The notes beneath the pieces are model-generated. The model did no database searches. It was given only the letters and a program-made list of their open reading frames with translations, and had not been told where the DNA came from. Below, in pieces: positions 14,368-22,180 of a DNA stretch of 37,058 nucleotides. A program made the position numbers and the translations under genes. The stretch lies in the NCBI GenBank assembly GCA_027483805.1, contig JAIXTS010000300.1, forward strand, positions 1 through 37,058, read 5' to 3'. Numbering within the stretch: the first letter of the stretch is position 1; every line of letters starts with the position of its first letter. This DNA comes from Azospirillum sp. GTDB taxonomy: Bacteria; Pseudomonadota; Alphaproteobacteria; Azospirillales; Azospirillaceae.

Positions 14368-15960
14368 TCAGTCGGCCTGTGCTTTGGCGAAATTAAATGG
14401 CAGCAGATCGTTGATGTCGGCTTCTGCGGCGCGCTTTGGCAGTTCGGTGAGAACATGGCGCAACCAGGCTAAGGGCTCGACGCCGCAAGCCCGGCAGGTC
14501 AGCATCAGGCTATAGACGACGGCGCTGGCCCTGGCGCCCTCGACGGTGTCGCTGAACAACCAGTTCTTTCTGCCAGTGGCAAAGATCCTGATGTCGCGTT
14601 CCAGAAGGTTGTTGTCGATCGGCATTCGGCCGTTGTCGGTGTAACGCGTCAGATATTGCCATTGGTTCAGGGCATAGGAGACGGCATCGCCCAATTTGCT
14701 ATCCGGCGGGACCTTGGGCGCGATGGCGTCGAGCCATTGCTTCAGGGCGCTCAGGACGGGGATGCTGTGCTGCTGACGGAACCGGCGAATGCAATCTGCC
14801 TGGGTTTCGCCCTTGTCCGGCTTTTCGTTTCGCGCCTGCTTTTCGACCCTGTAAAGCTGCTCGAAGAATTTCAGCGCCTGCTCCGGCGGTCCGCCGGGTT
14901 TGGGTCGTGCCTTGAGGGCATCGACAAAGCACCGTCTCGCATGCGCCATGCAGCCCAGGTGGATGGCCCCCGCCAACGTGCGCCAGGCGGCATAGCCGTC
15001 GCTCATCAGGATGCCGCGATAATCGCCGAGAAAACCCTGTGGGTGGATCTGGCCGCGACCTGGCCGATAGTCGAGCAGCACGATCGGCTCGTCACTATCC
15101 TCGCCGCTGCGATAGGCCCACATGTAGGATGTGCTGGTGGCTTCCCGGTCCTTTTCCTTCAGCACCTGGACAGTCGTCTCATCGCCATGAATGAGCGGCT
15201 GCGACCTGAGCCGCAGTTTCAGCGCGTCATAAAGATGGGACAGATGCAGCTCGCTGGCGCCGATCACCCAATGTCCCAGGGCCCCCCGGCTGACCGGAAC
15301 GCCCGCCCGCTCAAAACTTTGCGCTAACCGATAGAGCGGCGTGCCATCGACATATTTATGAACCAGGGCGAATGGCAGCGTCGAGGCCGTAGCAATACTG
15401 CCCGGCAAGGGCTGTGCCGGCATCGGTGCTGTCACCACCGGCGTGGTGATCCCGGTGCGCTCGCAATGGCGGCAGGCATATTTGAACCGGACATTCTCCA
15501 GGACCTTCGCCTTCACCTCGATATGGAGCTGTTCGGTGATGGTCTCGCCCATCCGATGCATCCGGCCATGACAGCAAGGGCAGCCCTTCTGATCGTCGGG
15601 CAGGTCATACTCGACGCGTTCACGCGGCAGATTTTCCGGCAGCGGCTTGCGGCCACGCTTCCTGGCCTCCACTTCGTCGGTGGGCGGCAATCCGGTGTCC
15701 GGCAGGTCAACAGCGGTGGCATCTTCACCGTCCGCTCTCTCCTCGACAGCCACCTGCTCTGCTTCATTGAATATCCGGTCAGCACGCTTTTCGCTGCGCG
15801 GTGCAAACCGATGCAGCCGTGCCAGCGCCAGTTCTTCCTCAAGTTTGACGACGCGCTGCGAGAGGGCTTCTTTCTCCGCCTTCAACGCCGCAATTTCGGC
15901 GGCACTTGCCGCTAACTGCGCCATCAATTCTTCAACAGTGGGGGTGCCGGTTCGCTTCAT
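14368..15960 (-). CDS. tnpC: IS66 family transposase TnpC
   Basis: 530 aa from the ATG at 15960; the frame is open further but MKRTGTPTVEELMAQLAAS is the usual IS66 start. An N-terminal leucine-rich coiled coil (AALKAEKEALSQRVVKLEEE), a GRKPLPENLPRERVEYDLP segment, a zinc-finger CPCCHGRMHRMGE, and the catalytic DDE domain: LIHGDETTVQVL, GILMSDGYAAW, and the NNLLERDIRIFATGRKNW block with the glutamate. The C terminus is the short IS66 tail (LPKRAAEADINDLLPFNF). Length matches the family. This is the transposase itself. Confidence 0.93.
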   Translation of the reverse strand: MKRTGTPTVEELMAQLAASAAEIAALKAEKEALSQRVVKLEEELALARLHRFAPRSEKRADRIFNEAEQVAVEERADGEDATAVDLPDTGLPPTDEVEARKRGRKPLPENLPRERVEYDLPDDQKGCPCCHGRMHRMGETITEQLHIEVKAKVLENVRFKYACRHCERTGITTPVVTAPMPAQPLPGSIATASTLPFALVHKYVDGTPLYRLAQSFERAGVPVSRGALGHWVIGASELHLSHLYDALKLRLRSQPLIHGDETTVQVLKEKDREATSTSYMWAYRSGEDSDEPIVLLDYRPGRGQIHPQGFLGDYRGILMSDGYAAWRTLAGAIHLGCMAHARRCFVDALKARPKPGGPPEQALKFFEQLYRVEKQARNEKPDKGETQADCIRRFRQQHSIPVLSALKQWLDAIAPKVPPDSKLGDAVSYALNQWQYLTRYTDNGRMPIDNNLLERDIRIFATGRKNWLFSDTVEGARASAVVYSLMLTCRACGVEPLAWLRHVLTELPKRAAEADINDLLPFNFAKAQAD

Positions 15961-16015
15961 CAGATTCTTGAATCTGAACCGCCCGGCCCTGTCAACCGGC
16001 GAATACCAGCAGCCC

Positions 16016-16369
16016 TCAACCAGCGACCTGATAGTGCCGGACAGGGTGGCGCACCATGGCATCAATGTCGATCCCGTCGAGAATCCAGTGCATCTGCTCC
16101 GCCGTCAGCCGCACCACAGTATCGTGACGCCGGGGCCAGCGGAACTTGGCCTCGCTCAACTGCTTGAGGACCAGCACAAAGCCCGACCGGTCGAAAAACA
16201 GCAGCTTCAGCCGATCCCGACGGCGATTGCAGAACGCAAAAACCCCAGAGGCGAAGGGATCCAGACCCATCGTCTCCTGAACCCGCACCGCAAGGCTGTT
16301 GATGCCGGCCCGGAAGTCAATCGGGTCGCGGTGCAGGTAGACCTGAACGTCAGCGGACAGCCGGAACAT
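16016..16369 (-). CDS. tnpB: IS66 accessory protein TnpB
   Basis: 117 aa. Characteristic YLHRDPIDFRAGINSLAVRV, then GVFAFCNRRRDRLKLLFFDR and GFVLVLKQLSEAKFRWPR, the signature of IS66 Orf2/TnpB. It overlaps the 3' end of tnpA by 20 nt and precedes tnpC by 55 nt. Required for transposition of this family, with unknown biochemical activity. Confidence 0.92.
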   Translation of the reverse strand: MFRLSADVQVYLHRDPIDFRAGINSLAVRVQETMGLDPFASGVFAFCNRRRDRLKLLFFDRSGFVLVLKQLSEAKFRWPRRHDTVVRLTAEQMHWILDGIDIDAMVRHPVRHYQVAG

Positions 16370-16829
16370 TGCTTAACGCTCCGATCATCGCACTCACCAT
16401 CCGTTCATCACCGCATTCAACCGTCAGCTTCACCCCGTTGGCCAAGGACGCGCTCACCTTCAAGGGTGTGGAAAAGGGCGCGGCCCTTTCTGCGGCGGCC
16501 AAACACACTTCACCACGCGCAGCAGCCCTTTCCGTCGAAAGGCTGCCATTCTCTATCACAGCAGGAATGAATGCCGGCGAGCAAAGCACGCCGGCGGGAC
16601 CGGTCGCCTTGGCCTCCTTGACCCATTTCCTCAGCAGGTTCGCATTGATCCCATTGTCCAACGCAAGCCGCGATACAGACGCACCCGGCACAAGGCATGC
16701 CGCCACCAAACGCCCCTTTGATAAAGGATCATATCGCCGCCGGCCGTTGCGGAAAACACGACGGATAATAAGCTTCTGCTCATCACGCTCAATCACTTGG
16801 TGTCCACCTCCGTCAAGTGGACACCTCAT
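16350..16829 (-). CDS. tnpA: IS66 accessory protein TnpA (HTH)
   Basis: 159 aa. Helix-turn-helix region RRRYDPLSKGRLVAACLVPG, then ASVSRLALDNGINANLLRKW, typical of IS3/IS66 OrfA-like proteins, then a variable C terminus ending near KLTVECGDERMVSAMIGAL. A GTG at 16796 (VIERDEQ) is an alternative start. First gene of the IS operon, 47 bp inside the right end. Confidence 0.88.
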   Translation of the reverse strand: MRCPLDGGGHQVIERDEQKLIIRRVFRNGRRRYDPLSKGRLVAACLVPGASVSRLALDNGINANLLRKWVKEAKATGPAGVLCSPAFIPAVIENGSLSTERAAARGEVCLAAAERAAPFSTPLKVSASLANGVKLTVECGDERMVSAMIGALSNVPAVR

Positions 16830-16876
16830 GCCCCAAAGCGATCATTCAAAAAAGGTGCACCGAAAATAGCGCTTAC

Positions 16877-16884
16877 GAAACACC
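16877..16884. repeat. IS66 target-site duplication, right
   Basis: GAAACACC directly after CGCTTAC; identical to 14309-14316. Confidence 0.9.
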
Positions 16885-17186
16885 TGTTGGGGCCAGTACG
16901 CAGTCGATCCGATACAGCCGATCTTGAGCTTCTCCAGCACGGCGGCGCTCACCGCACACGGAATGAGGAAGGCCCAATATTCGTGGGCCAGCGCCCGCAT
17001 CACCAATGGGTTCAGGTCATACTGGGTGATACGGGCCGGAAGCGTGCGATCAAGGCCATAGTGTTGCAACCAGGCGAACCGGCGAGCACCGCCATTATTG
17101 TCGAGGATCAGTCTACCGCTCCACCCCTCGCGTACGATACGCAACCGCCCGCCAGACCCGGCGTTGCTCAGTACCTCCTCGACCAA
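16877..17186 (-). pseudogene. 5' part of a gene split by IS66
   Basis: Begins at a TTG (17186) 10 nt after the stop of the upstream gene and encodes LSNAGSGGRLRIVREGWSG, RLILDNNGGARRFAWLQHYG, NPLVMRALAHEYWAFLIP and IGCIGSTAYWPQQVF before the IS boundary. A chance frame runs 35 nt on into the IS. The intact gene would continue at 14308. Unknown function; rich in aromatic residues. It forms an operon with the upstream 122-aa gene. Confidence 0.65.
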
Positions 17187-17195
17187 TAGTTCTCG

Positions 17196-17564
17196 TTAGG
17201 CATGGAATGGGTCGCCGGTGAAGCATTCCGGCTGGTGAATTGTATGCCTCAGCCGATCGAGATTTCCGAAATATCCACCCTTTGTCGCCAGGACCGCGGA
17301 TACATCGCTGACATTAACCTCCCCGTCTACGGGCTTCCGCTCCAGAAGGAGATCGCGCAGCAATTCTGCACCGGCCATGTCGCCAAAGGGAACGAGCTCC
17401 TTCAGGATCATGAAGGAGGTTGTCACATCCGGTTCTTCGATAAACCGCGAGCGATGGGAATTCTCAGCGGCTCCAATGCCCGACCTAAACATTTGTCCCT
17501 GACGCCAGCCGATCTGCCACCGTTCAAATGCGTTGAATATGCCATTGATCGGACTCACGTTCAT
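17196..17564 (-). CDS. Hypothetical protein upstream of the IS-split gene
   Basis: 122 aa from the ATG at 17564, preceded by gggagag. Reads MNVSPINGIFNAFERWQIGW, then RSRFIEEPDVTTSFMILKEL, then AGAELLRDLLLERKPVDGE. A second frame of similar length on the plus strand (17202-17591) lacks an RBS. Soluble, helical, not recognised. Ten nt separate its stop from the TTG start of the split gene, so the two were co-transcribed. If they formed a functional pair, the insertion has probably inactivated half of it. Confidence 0.6.
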   Translation of the reverse strand: MNVSPINGIFNAFERWQIGWRQGQMFRSGIGAAENSHRSRFIEEPDVTTSFMILKELVPFGDMAGAELLRDLLLERKPVDGEVNVSDVSAVLATKGGYFGNLDRLRHTIHQPECFTGDPFHA

Positions 17565-17574
17565 AAACTCTCCC

Positions 17575-17834
17575 TCAGCCTCCAAGCGTGATCGTCAGCG
17601 ACGCGCATACGTTCCTTAATCCACTACCCGCCCTGACGGCCCCAGAATTGCGCTGGCGCCAGGATGGATAACGGCCAGCCAGCGCCAGCAAATCCTTGTC
17701 CGCGGTGATCAGATAGTCCGCGCGAGAAGCGCTCAGGGTGAGCAGGATGGGATGGTCGGCTTCGTCGCGTAGCGCAGGCTTCCATTCGGGAAGCTGAATA
17801 TGAGATGCGAGGTTGATGATGAGACCTTCGCTTC
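17575..17834 (-). pseudogene. PIN-domain toxin fragment (N terminus missing)
   Basis: In the minus frame ending at TGA 17575-17577: GLIINLASHIQLPEW, then KPALRDEADHPILL, then ASRADYLITADKDLLALAG. The RD..D and A(D)YLITADKDLL blocks are the C-terminal half of PIN-domain ribonucleases (VapC-like / COG1569 type), including the conserved acidic residues of the active site. Upstream the frame merges into the tail of the secreted-protein gene and has no start codon, and the N-terminal catalytic Asp is absent. It is therefore a remnant. Any antitoxin partner has been lost or lay upstream. Confidence 0.65.
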
Positions 17835-18392
17835 TCAGCGCCCCTGCCGCGTCGCGCCCGCTTCCTTGTCCTTCTGGATCATCTCGGTCGATGTGAGCCG
17901 CAGCTCATAGCGCTGATGCAAAACCCCGAGGCGGATGTAGCGCGGACCGTCGGACCATTCCGCTGAGCTAACTTCATCGTGCCCATTCCAGTTTCCCGGC
18001 CCGGAGGCACGCAGGAAGCTGACTTTCCCCTCCCCCAGCTGGTACTCCGCCCTCACCCGATCCAACATTGCCTGTCCAGAAAGCGAAGAAGAAAATGTTC
18101 GCTGAACTTGCAACAGCGGATTCCCCTCGATGAACTTCGAGAAGCTCAACTTAAGTTCTTCTGCACTCCCCTTACAAAATATCTCAAGTGGTACGCTTTT
18201 ATATGAAAGATCTGAAGTAGGGCCTGGATACTTAACCGGAGTGCATCGATACTGGGATCCACTTATCTTTTCGATGACGGCGTTGGCTGGCATACCAAGC
18301 TTGAACCCCTCAATGTCGTCTTTTGCTCCCGCAGATGTCGAAGCGAGTACGAGCATTACCGCGACAACGACACGCCCCCGAAAGTTCTTCAT
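17835..18392 (-). CDS. Secreted/periplasmic hypothetical protein
   Basis: 185 aa from the ATG at 18392 with ggag 5 nt upstream. Signal peptide MKNFRGRVVVAVMLVLASTS with cleavage near SAGA-K. The mature protein begins DDIEGFKLGMPANAVIEKIS, a pattern common in small periplasmic proteins with a first helix, has two cysteines (YRCTPV and IFCKGS) that could pair, and a later SFSKFIEGNPLLQVQRTF segment. Unknown family. The start overlaps the stop of the small XRE gene upstream, so the two are coupled. GC here is lower than in the backbone. Confidence 0.6.
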   Translation of the reverse strand: MKNFRGRVVVAVMLVLASTSAGAKDDIEGFKLGMPANAVIEKISGSQYRCTPVKYPGPTSDLSYKSVPLEIFCKGSAEELKLSFSKFIEGNPLLQVQRTFSSSLSGQAMLDRVRAEYQLGEGKVSFLRASGPGNWNGHDEVSSAEWSDGPRYIRLGVLHQRYELRLTSTEMIQKDKEAGATRQGR

Positions 18393-18628
18393 GACCGCTC
18401 CTTCAATCTGACACCGGCCCCACCCCCGTTCTCGGGGATGAACTCGACACCTGCTACTTCGAACACCCTTTGAATTGCGTCCAACGACCTCGCGGAACTT
18501 GCAGGAACTCCTTCGACGGCTTCCATTCGCTGAATCGTATTGAGACTCACACCGGCCCTCTCGGCCAGCTCCCGAGCCGACCATCGAAGCAATGCTCGTG
18601 CTGCTCGGATTTGGGACGCGACAATCAT
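18389..18628 (-). CDS. Small XRE-family regulator
   Basis: 79 aa from the ATG at 18628, which fits the conserved start MIVASQIRAARALLRWSARE, followed by LAERAGVSLNTIQRMEAVEG, a complete HTH. The tail FEVAGVEFIPENGGGAGVRL is the standard ending of this short family, common in alphaproteobacteria. It shares four nt with the secreted-protein gene. Two similar AT-rich sites flank the divergent gap to the gene at 18729 and are candidate operators. Confidence 0.85.
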   Translation of the reverse strand: MIVASQIRAARALLRWSARELAERAGVSLNTIQRMEAVEGVPASSARSLDAIQRVFEVAGVEFIPENGGGAGVRLKERS

Positions 18629-18693
18629 GGGGTATTTTACCTCAAAGATGCTATATTTTATTGAAATGTGCCCGCCGTGGTGTAATTTACCCC
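18629..18693. promoter_or_regulatory. Pair of inverted GGGGTA-type sites in a divergent promoter gap
   Basis: GGGGTATTTTACCTC at 18629-18643, directly before the XRE start, and GGTGTAATTTACCCC at 18679-18693. The second, read on the other strand, is GGGGTAAATTACACC, so the two sites face each other about 50 bp apart. The gap also has AT-rich promoter-like sequence (tataaaat-type on the minus strand). Confidence 0.4.
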
Positions 18694-18728
18694 AGCCAAG
18701 AGACAAAACGCAAACCAAAGGGCTTAAA

Positions 18729-19106
18729 ATGCGTGGCCATCCATATGGAGTTTTGGGAGAGGTCACGAACGAAGTCGTCGGCGCTGTCCTTAATCTGAAG
18801 TCCGTAAATCAGATTTGCCGCGCCACGCTCGAAACAGCTATCGCCAGCATCCTGCTGCGTCACGCCGCATGTCGCCTCAGCCCGACCCAGACGCGGCTGA
18901 TGATCCTGCTGGAAAAGGGAGAGAGCCGGGAGGCACTGCCTCGGCTCCTACAGGTCACCCCGGCCACCATGAAGCAGCATGTCACGGGAGCACTGCGCGC
19001 CCTGGAGGCCGCCAATCTGACCCAGGCCCTGGATAGCTGGCAAAGAATCCGGGCGCTGGATGGGCTGGTGATCAACGAACACGGTGTCCGGCGGAGCCCG
19101 TCATGA
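18729..19106 (+). CDS. Probable helix-turn-helix protein
   Basis: 125 aa from the ATG at 18729. The central part, LSPTQTRLMILLEKGESREA, then LPRLLQVTPATMKQHVTGAL, then RALEAANL, resembles the LuxR/sigma-region-4 kind of HTH: a first helix for packing and a second that starts with TPATMKQHV. N-terminal helical region with LKSVNQICRATLE. It overlaps the next frame by 4 nt. It may be the regulator or first gene of the operon running to 22961. Confidence 0.55.
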   Translation: MRGHPYGVLGEVTNEVVGAVLNLKSVNQICRATLETAIASILLRHAACRLSPTQTRLMILLEKGESREALPRLLQVTPATMKQHVTGALRALEAANLTQALDSWQRIRALDGLVINEHGVRRSPS

Positions 19107-19354
19107 GCCCGACACGCCTCCTGTATCGGACCCTGAAGTTCCGCCTTTATCCGACGCCGGAGGTTGCGGGCCGTCGTAAGGCGCAAAGCGAGCCGCGCAG
19201 GCGACCGGCAACGCCGAAGCCCATCGTTAGCCCCCAGAGGGCCGGGCAGCTTCCTGATTTCGTCAATGCCAACGGAAGGATCCGTCAAGCGGATCGGTCG
19301 GTTGTAACCGGATCACAGGCTGGCACAGGCGGTATGGAGAGCAACCGCAACTGA
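19103..19354 (+). CDS. Possible small basic protein (doubtful)
   Basis: 83 aa, starting in an ATGA overlap with the previous gene, a favourable context. Begins MSPTRLLYRTLKFRLYPTPE, a plausible strand, but the remainder is low-complexity and basic and its end falls in an imperfect direct repeat (19323-19350 versus 19388-19417, both with GGCAC-GGCGGT and GAAGCAAC-type blocks). It may be truncated or not expressed. Confidence 0.3.
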   Translation: MSPTRLLYRTLKFRLYPTPEVAGRRKAQSEPRRRPATPKPIVSPQRAGQLPDFVNANGRIRQADRSVVTGSQAGTGGMESNRN

Positions 19355-19428
19355 ACTGGTCCATGAACCTTGATCCGCCTGCCGGGTGGCACTGGCGGTT
19401 TGGGAAGCAACGGCAAAGGAACGCCATC

Positions 19429-20196
19429 ATGACCGGTCCCGACTTACAGCCCCAGCCGGAACCACCTGAATCCCGCACCTTCGCGGCCGGCGCCGTCACC
19501 CTCACTGCCGCTGACTGGCAGGCGCTGGACGAATTCTGCCGGGAGACGGGTGGAGATCTCGGAGACTGGGGCCGGTTCTTCGCCCAGCCGGACGCCTCCT
19601 GGCGCCGGTTCCCTGGCTCCCGCACCCTTTCCGGCCGGCTGCGCTGGCTGGCCGAGTATGTGCGCCGCCGCCCGCAGCTTCAGCTCCTGGAGCCCGGGCA
19701 GCTCCCCGCTGACGTTGGGGCCCGGCGCAGGGATACAATCGACCCAGATGACAGAGGAACCACCATGTCGGGCGCCAGTGCATTAGTGGAATCATTTGAC
19801 CTGATGCGTTGCGGTGTCGGCGATCTGTTCGGGCCCGGCATGCTGCTGTCCAATCCGGCTCGCCCGGCCCCGGGCGACCGGACGGACCGGCTTGCCCAGT
19901 ACCGGCGCATGTTGGAGAAGCTCGCCTATCCGAGCCGGCAGATGCGCCTGATGATCCTGGCCGACTGGCTCCAGGAGCATGGCCGCACCGGCGATGCCGC
20001 CGATGTTCGGCTTGTCGCGAACCATGTCGCCGGCAGTAGCGAGACGATCGACCACCAGCTGCCCGACCGGCTGCGCGACCTATCCCGTCGCCTTCAGGAC
20101 GAGGATGTCATCAGTTTCGCCGCCGATGTTGACCTCGCCGTCGAAAGCCTGGGGACGCTTGCGAATTCGCAAACGCAGTTAGGAGGGGAGCAATGA
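19429..20196 (+). CDS. Hypothetical protein with LADWLQEHG (repeat-companion-like) motif
   Basis: 255 aa from the ATG at 19429 with aaagga upstream. The first half contains AADWQALDEFCRETGG and GRLRWLAEYVRRRPQL. The second half has RQMRLMILADWLQEHGRTGD, similar to the short TIGR02996 motif (ADWLEE.GD) that accompanies repeat proteins, then a helical region. The 3' end carries TTGCGAATTCGCAA (20159-20172), the core of the palindromes near parAB. It overlaps the next gene by 4 nt. The operon members around it are small phage/plasmid-type proteins. Function unknown. Confidence 0.6.
   Translation: MTGPDLQPQPEPPESRTFAAGAVTLTAADWQALDEFCRETGGDLGDWGRFFAQPDASWRRFPGSRTLSGRLRWLAEYVRRRPQLQLLEPGQLPADVGARRRDTIDPDDRGTTMSGASALVESFDLMRCGVGDLFGPGMLLSNPARPAPGDRTDRLAQYRRMLEKLAYPSRQMRLMILADWLQEHGRTGDAADVRLVANHVAGSSETIDHQLPDRLRDLSRRLQDEDVISFAADVDLAVESLGTLANSQTQLGGEQ
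20159..20172. repeat. Core of the EcoRI-centred palindrome inside a coding region
   Basis: TTGCGAATTCGCAA, the central 14 bp of the ACTTGCGAATTCGCAAGT palindromes at 34476, 34563 and 36734. The outer bases differ (CGC on the left, ACG on the right). It could be an additional, weaker ParB site. Confidence 0.45.
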
Positions 20197-20579
20197 GCGC
20201 GCTGATCCGCCAACGTGCCTTGATCAACCCCACCCAGGCCTGGTCCAGGCTGCCGCCGGAAATCCAGCAGGAGATCGGCCGGTTGGCAATCACGATGGGT
20301 CTCGGTCATATGGGCGTCTCCGCCGCCATTGCCCCCAGATCGGGCTTCCTGGCGGCGGAAGCCGAAGGCCTGTCGGGTCTCTGCCGCCTCATCGCGGACC
20401 GGCTTGTCGAAGCCTTCGACGGCGATGGCCAACCCCTGCTGCCCGACCTGACCGTTCTGGGCATCAAGGCGTGCAGAACCTGCTTCTGCACCGATGCCTT
20501 CGGGTGTCCCGAAGGCTGTTCATGGATATCGTCGAACCTCTGCTCCAGCTGCGCCCAGGACGCGCGGGGCTCCTTCTGA
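20193..20579 (+). CDS. Cysteine-cluster (zinc-ribbon-like) protein
   Basis: 128 aa. The N-terminal helical region includes LPPEIQQEIGRLAITMG. The C-terminal module is CRTCFCTDAFGCPEGCSW, then NLCSSCAQ: seven cysteines in a CxxCxC-x6-CxxxC-W-CxxC layout. This is a motif seen in many small alphaproteobacterial phage and plasmid proteins and probably binds Zn or another metal. It overlaps the upstream gene by 4 nt and is 13 nt from the next. Role unknown. Confidence 0.7.
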   Translation: MSALIRQRALINPTQAWSRLPPEIQQEIGRLAITMGLGHMGVSAAIAPRSGFLAAEAEGLSGLCRLIADRLVEAFDGDGQPLLPDLTVLGIKACRTCFCTDAFGCPEGCSWISSNLCSSCAQDARGSF

Positions 20580-20592
20580 CCAGGGGAACATC

Positions 20593-21036
20593 GTGGACCC
20601 GCACGACATGTTCACGGGCGGCTGGATCCGAACCAAGGATTTACAGCCCCGCATCATCTATGGCGAGCCGCGCAATGGCTTCCTGCTGGCCTGGGAGCAC
20701 CCCCCACGCATTGCCATCGGCCACATCCTGCCGGGCCGCACACCAATGGCTGAGCCAGCGCCGGATCGCTGGCTCCCGATCCCGGCCTTCGAGCCGGTCC
20801 AGCAGGCGGGCCTCACATGGCGCCTGGATGAGTTCCACATGGCGATCCGGCGGGGCGATGGTGTGGACATCCACGGCCAGCTGGGGACTGCCCCCCTGTT
20901 CCATGTGCCAGCGGGCGTGCCGCATGTGCTGCTGCCCGTGCTCCTTAATATCTATCAGGAAGGCTGGTCGCGCGGCTTTCACGGTCACCGTCAGTCGAGT
21001 GGGCAAACGGTTCCCAGGCGGGAGTTCCTGCCATGA
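20593..21036 (+). CDS. Hypothetical protein
   Basis: 147 aa from a GTG at 20593 with agggg about 7 nt upstream. The preceding part of the open frame overlaps the Cys-cluster gene and was rejected. Blocks: MFTGGWIRTKDLQPRIIYGE, GFLLAWEHPPRIAIGHILPG, HVPAGVPHVLLPVLL. Mixed alpha/beta, soluble, not recognised. It overlaps the next gene by 4 nt (ATGA), tying it to the operon. Confidence 0.6.
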   Translation: MDPHDMFTGGWIRTKDLQPRIIYGEPRNGFLLAWEHPPRIAIGHILPGRTPMAEPAPDRWLPIPAFEPVQQAGLTWRLDEFHMAIRRGDGVDIHGQLGTAPLFHVPAGVPHVLLPVLLNIYQEGWSRGFHGHRQSSGQTVPRREFLP

Positions 21037-21431
21037 AGATTCTGCCCGAAAAGCCGCCCTACGGCGCCGATTGCAATCGCTGCGGCGCGTGCTGCATTGC
21101 AATCCTTTGTCCGCTCGGCGCCAGGCTGTTTCGCGGGACGACAGGCCCTTGCCCTGCCCTGACCTTTTCTCCTGGCCGGGCGGATTGCGGGCTGGTGCTG
21201 GATCCGGCCCGCTTCGCGCCGCCCATCCTGTTGGCGGTCGCCGGCCCGCGAAAGCTGGCGGAGGCTGCCGCCATCCTGATCGGGGCCGGGGCCGGGTGCG
21301 ATGCCGCCGTCGCCGGCGAGGCACTCGACCCGGATGCAAGGCGGCGGATCGACGGCATTGCAGCGGCCCGCCGCCTGGTCGCAGTCGAAGCTCTCGGCCT
21401 CTGGATCGGCACTATTCCAAAACAGGGTTGA
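21033..21431 (+). CDS. YkgJ-like cysteine-cluster protein
   Basis: 132 aa. N-terminal CNRCGACCIAILCPLGARLF with CxxCxxCC at about residues 15-21 and further cysteines (GPCPAL, ADCGLV). This resembles the start of the YkgJ family of proposed zinc/iron-chelating proteins (C..CG.CC). The second half is an alanine-rich helical tail. It overlaps the upstream gene by 4 nt. A metal-binding role is inferred; the partner is unknown. Confidence 0.6.
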   Translation: MKILPEKPPYGADCNRCGACCIAILCPLGARLFRGTTGPCPALTFSPGRADCGLVLDPARFAPPILLAVAGPRKLAEAAAILIGAGAGCDAAVAGEALDPDARRRIDGIAAARRLVAVEALGLWIGTIPKQG

Positions 21432-21435
21432 ATTC

Positions 21436-22143
21436 ATGACCAGCAGTCCCGATCGCCAGAGGCGCATCCGACGTATCCAGAAGCTCCTTGACCTGGCCCG
21501 CGACCCTGGTGCCAACGAGCATGAGGCTGCCGTCGCCCTGGAGAAGGCCCAGGCACAGATGGCGGCCGAAGGGGTGACCGAGACAGACCTGCTGGCATCC
21601 ACTGCCGCCGAACATTTCACGGAACGGGGCGCTGTCCGGAAAGTACCGAAATGGGAGGACAGACTCGCCCTCGCAATCGGCCGGACATTCGGCTGCGATC
21701 CTATCCATCACCAAGGCGGCACCTGGTCCTTCGTCGGCATTGATCCCTGTCCCGAGATCGCCGGCTATGCCTTCGACGTCCTGCATCGCCAATGCCAGAA
21801 GGCGCGGGTCCTCTACATCCAGACCGCCTTGAAGCGAGTCAAGGACAAAACCAACAAAACGAGGCGGGCCGACCTGTTCTGCGAGGGATGGATCGCGGCC
21901 GCCATGGCCAAGGCCAGGGCCATGGCAAGGCGGCCCGAGGACGTCGCCGCAATTCGGGCGTTGAAGGCCACACGCTACCCCAACCTCACCTCGCTGGTGT
22001 CGATCGACCGGACCGCGGGCAGGCGCCTCCGGGACTATGAGGAACGGGACCGGGTGCGCGGCGAGTTGAGCGGAGGTGATGCGGAACTTCGTGTCGGCGT
22101 CGGCCTGGCCGCACCTCCCCCCCCAAGGATCGGCCGGGCCTGA
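21436..22143 (+). CDS. DUF2786-type protein
   Basis: 235 aa from the ATG at 21436, 5 nt after the previous stop. The N-terminal block RRIQKLLDLARDPGANEHEA, then AVALEKAQAQMAAEGVTETD, is the DUF2786 signature. A second region (KWEDRLALAIGRTFGCDPI, then YAFDVLHRQCQKARVLY) matches the associated C-terminal domain of phage proteins of this kind. A basic helical segment and proline-rich tail follow. Found mostly in phages and mobile elements; function unknown. Confidence 0.8.
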   Translation: MTSSPDRQRRIRRIQKLLDLARDPGANEHEAAVALEKAQAQMAAEGVTETDLLASTAAEHFTERGAVRKVPKWEDRLALAIGRTFGCDPIHHQGGTWSFVGIDPCPEIAGYAFDVLHRQCQKARVLYIQTALKRVKDKTNKTRRADLFCEGWIAAAMAKARAMARRPEDVAAIRALKATRYPNLTSLVSIDRTAGRRLRDYEERDRVRGELSGGDAELRVGVGLAAPPPPRIGRA

Positions 22144-22180
22144 CCGGCGTGCCTCCCCCCAGATACAAAGGCCTGTCCCC

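Larger units (their letters stand above)
14317..16876 (-). mobile_element. Complete IS66-family insertion sequence
   Basis: 2560 bp, bounded by GTAAGCG at 14317 and CGCTTAC at 16876, the terminal sequence known for IS66 elements, and by identical 8-bp direct repeats GAAACACC. Carries three leftward genes in the standard order tnpA, tnpB, tnpC, all open. Structure and exact target duplication indicate a recent, possibly still active insertion. Confidence 0.92.

Noticed and set aside
16349-16363. TGAACGTCAGCGG, similar to the reverse of TGCTGACGTTC
   Set aside because: Lies inside tnpB of the IS66 element with a mismatch and no second block; chance.
17202-17591. 129-aa plus-strand frame
   Set aside because: Competes with the minus-strand 122-aa gene, which has a good RBS and operon spacing; the plus frame has neither.
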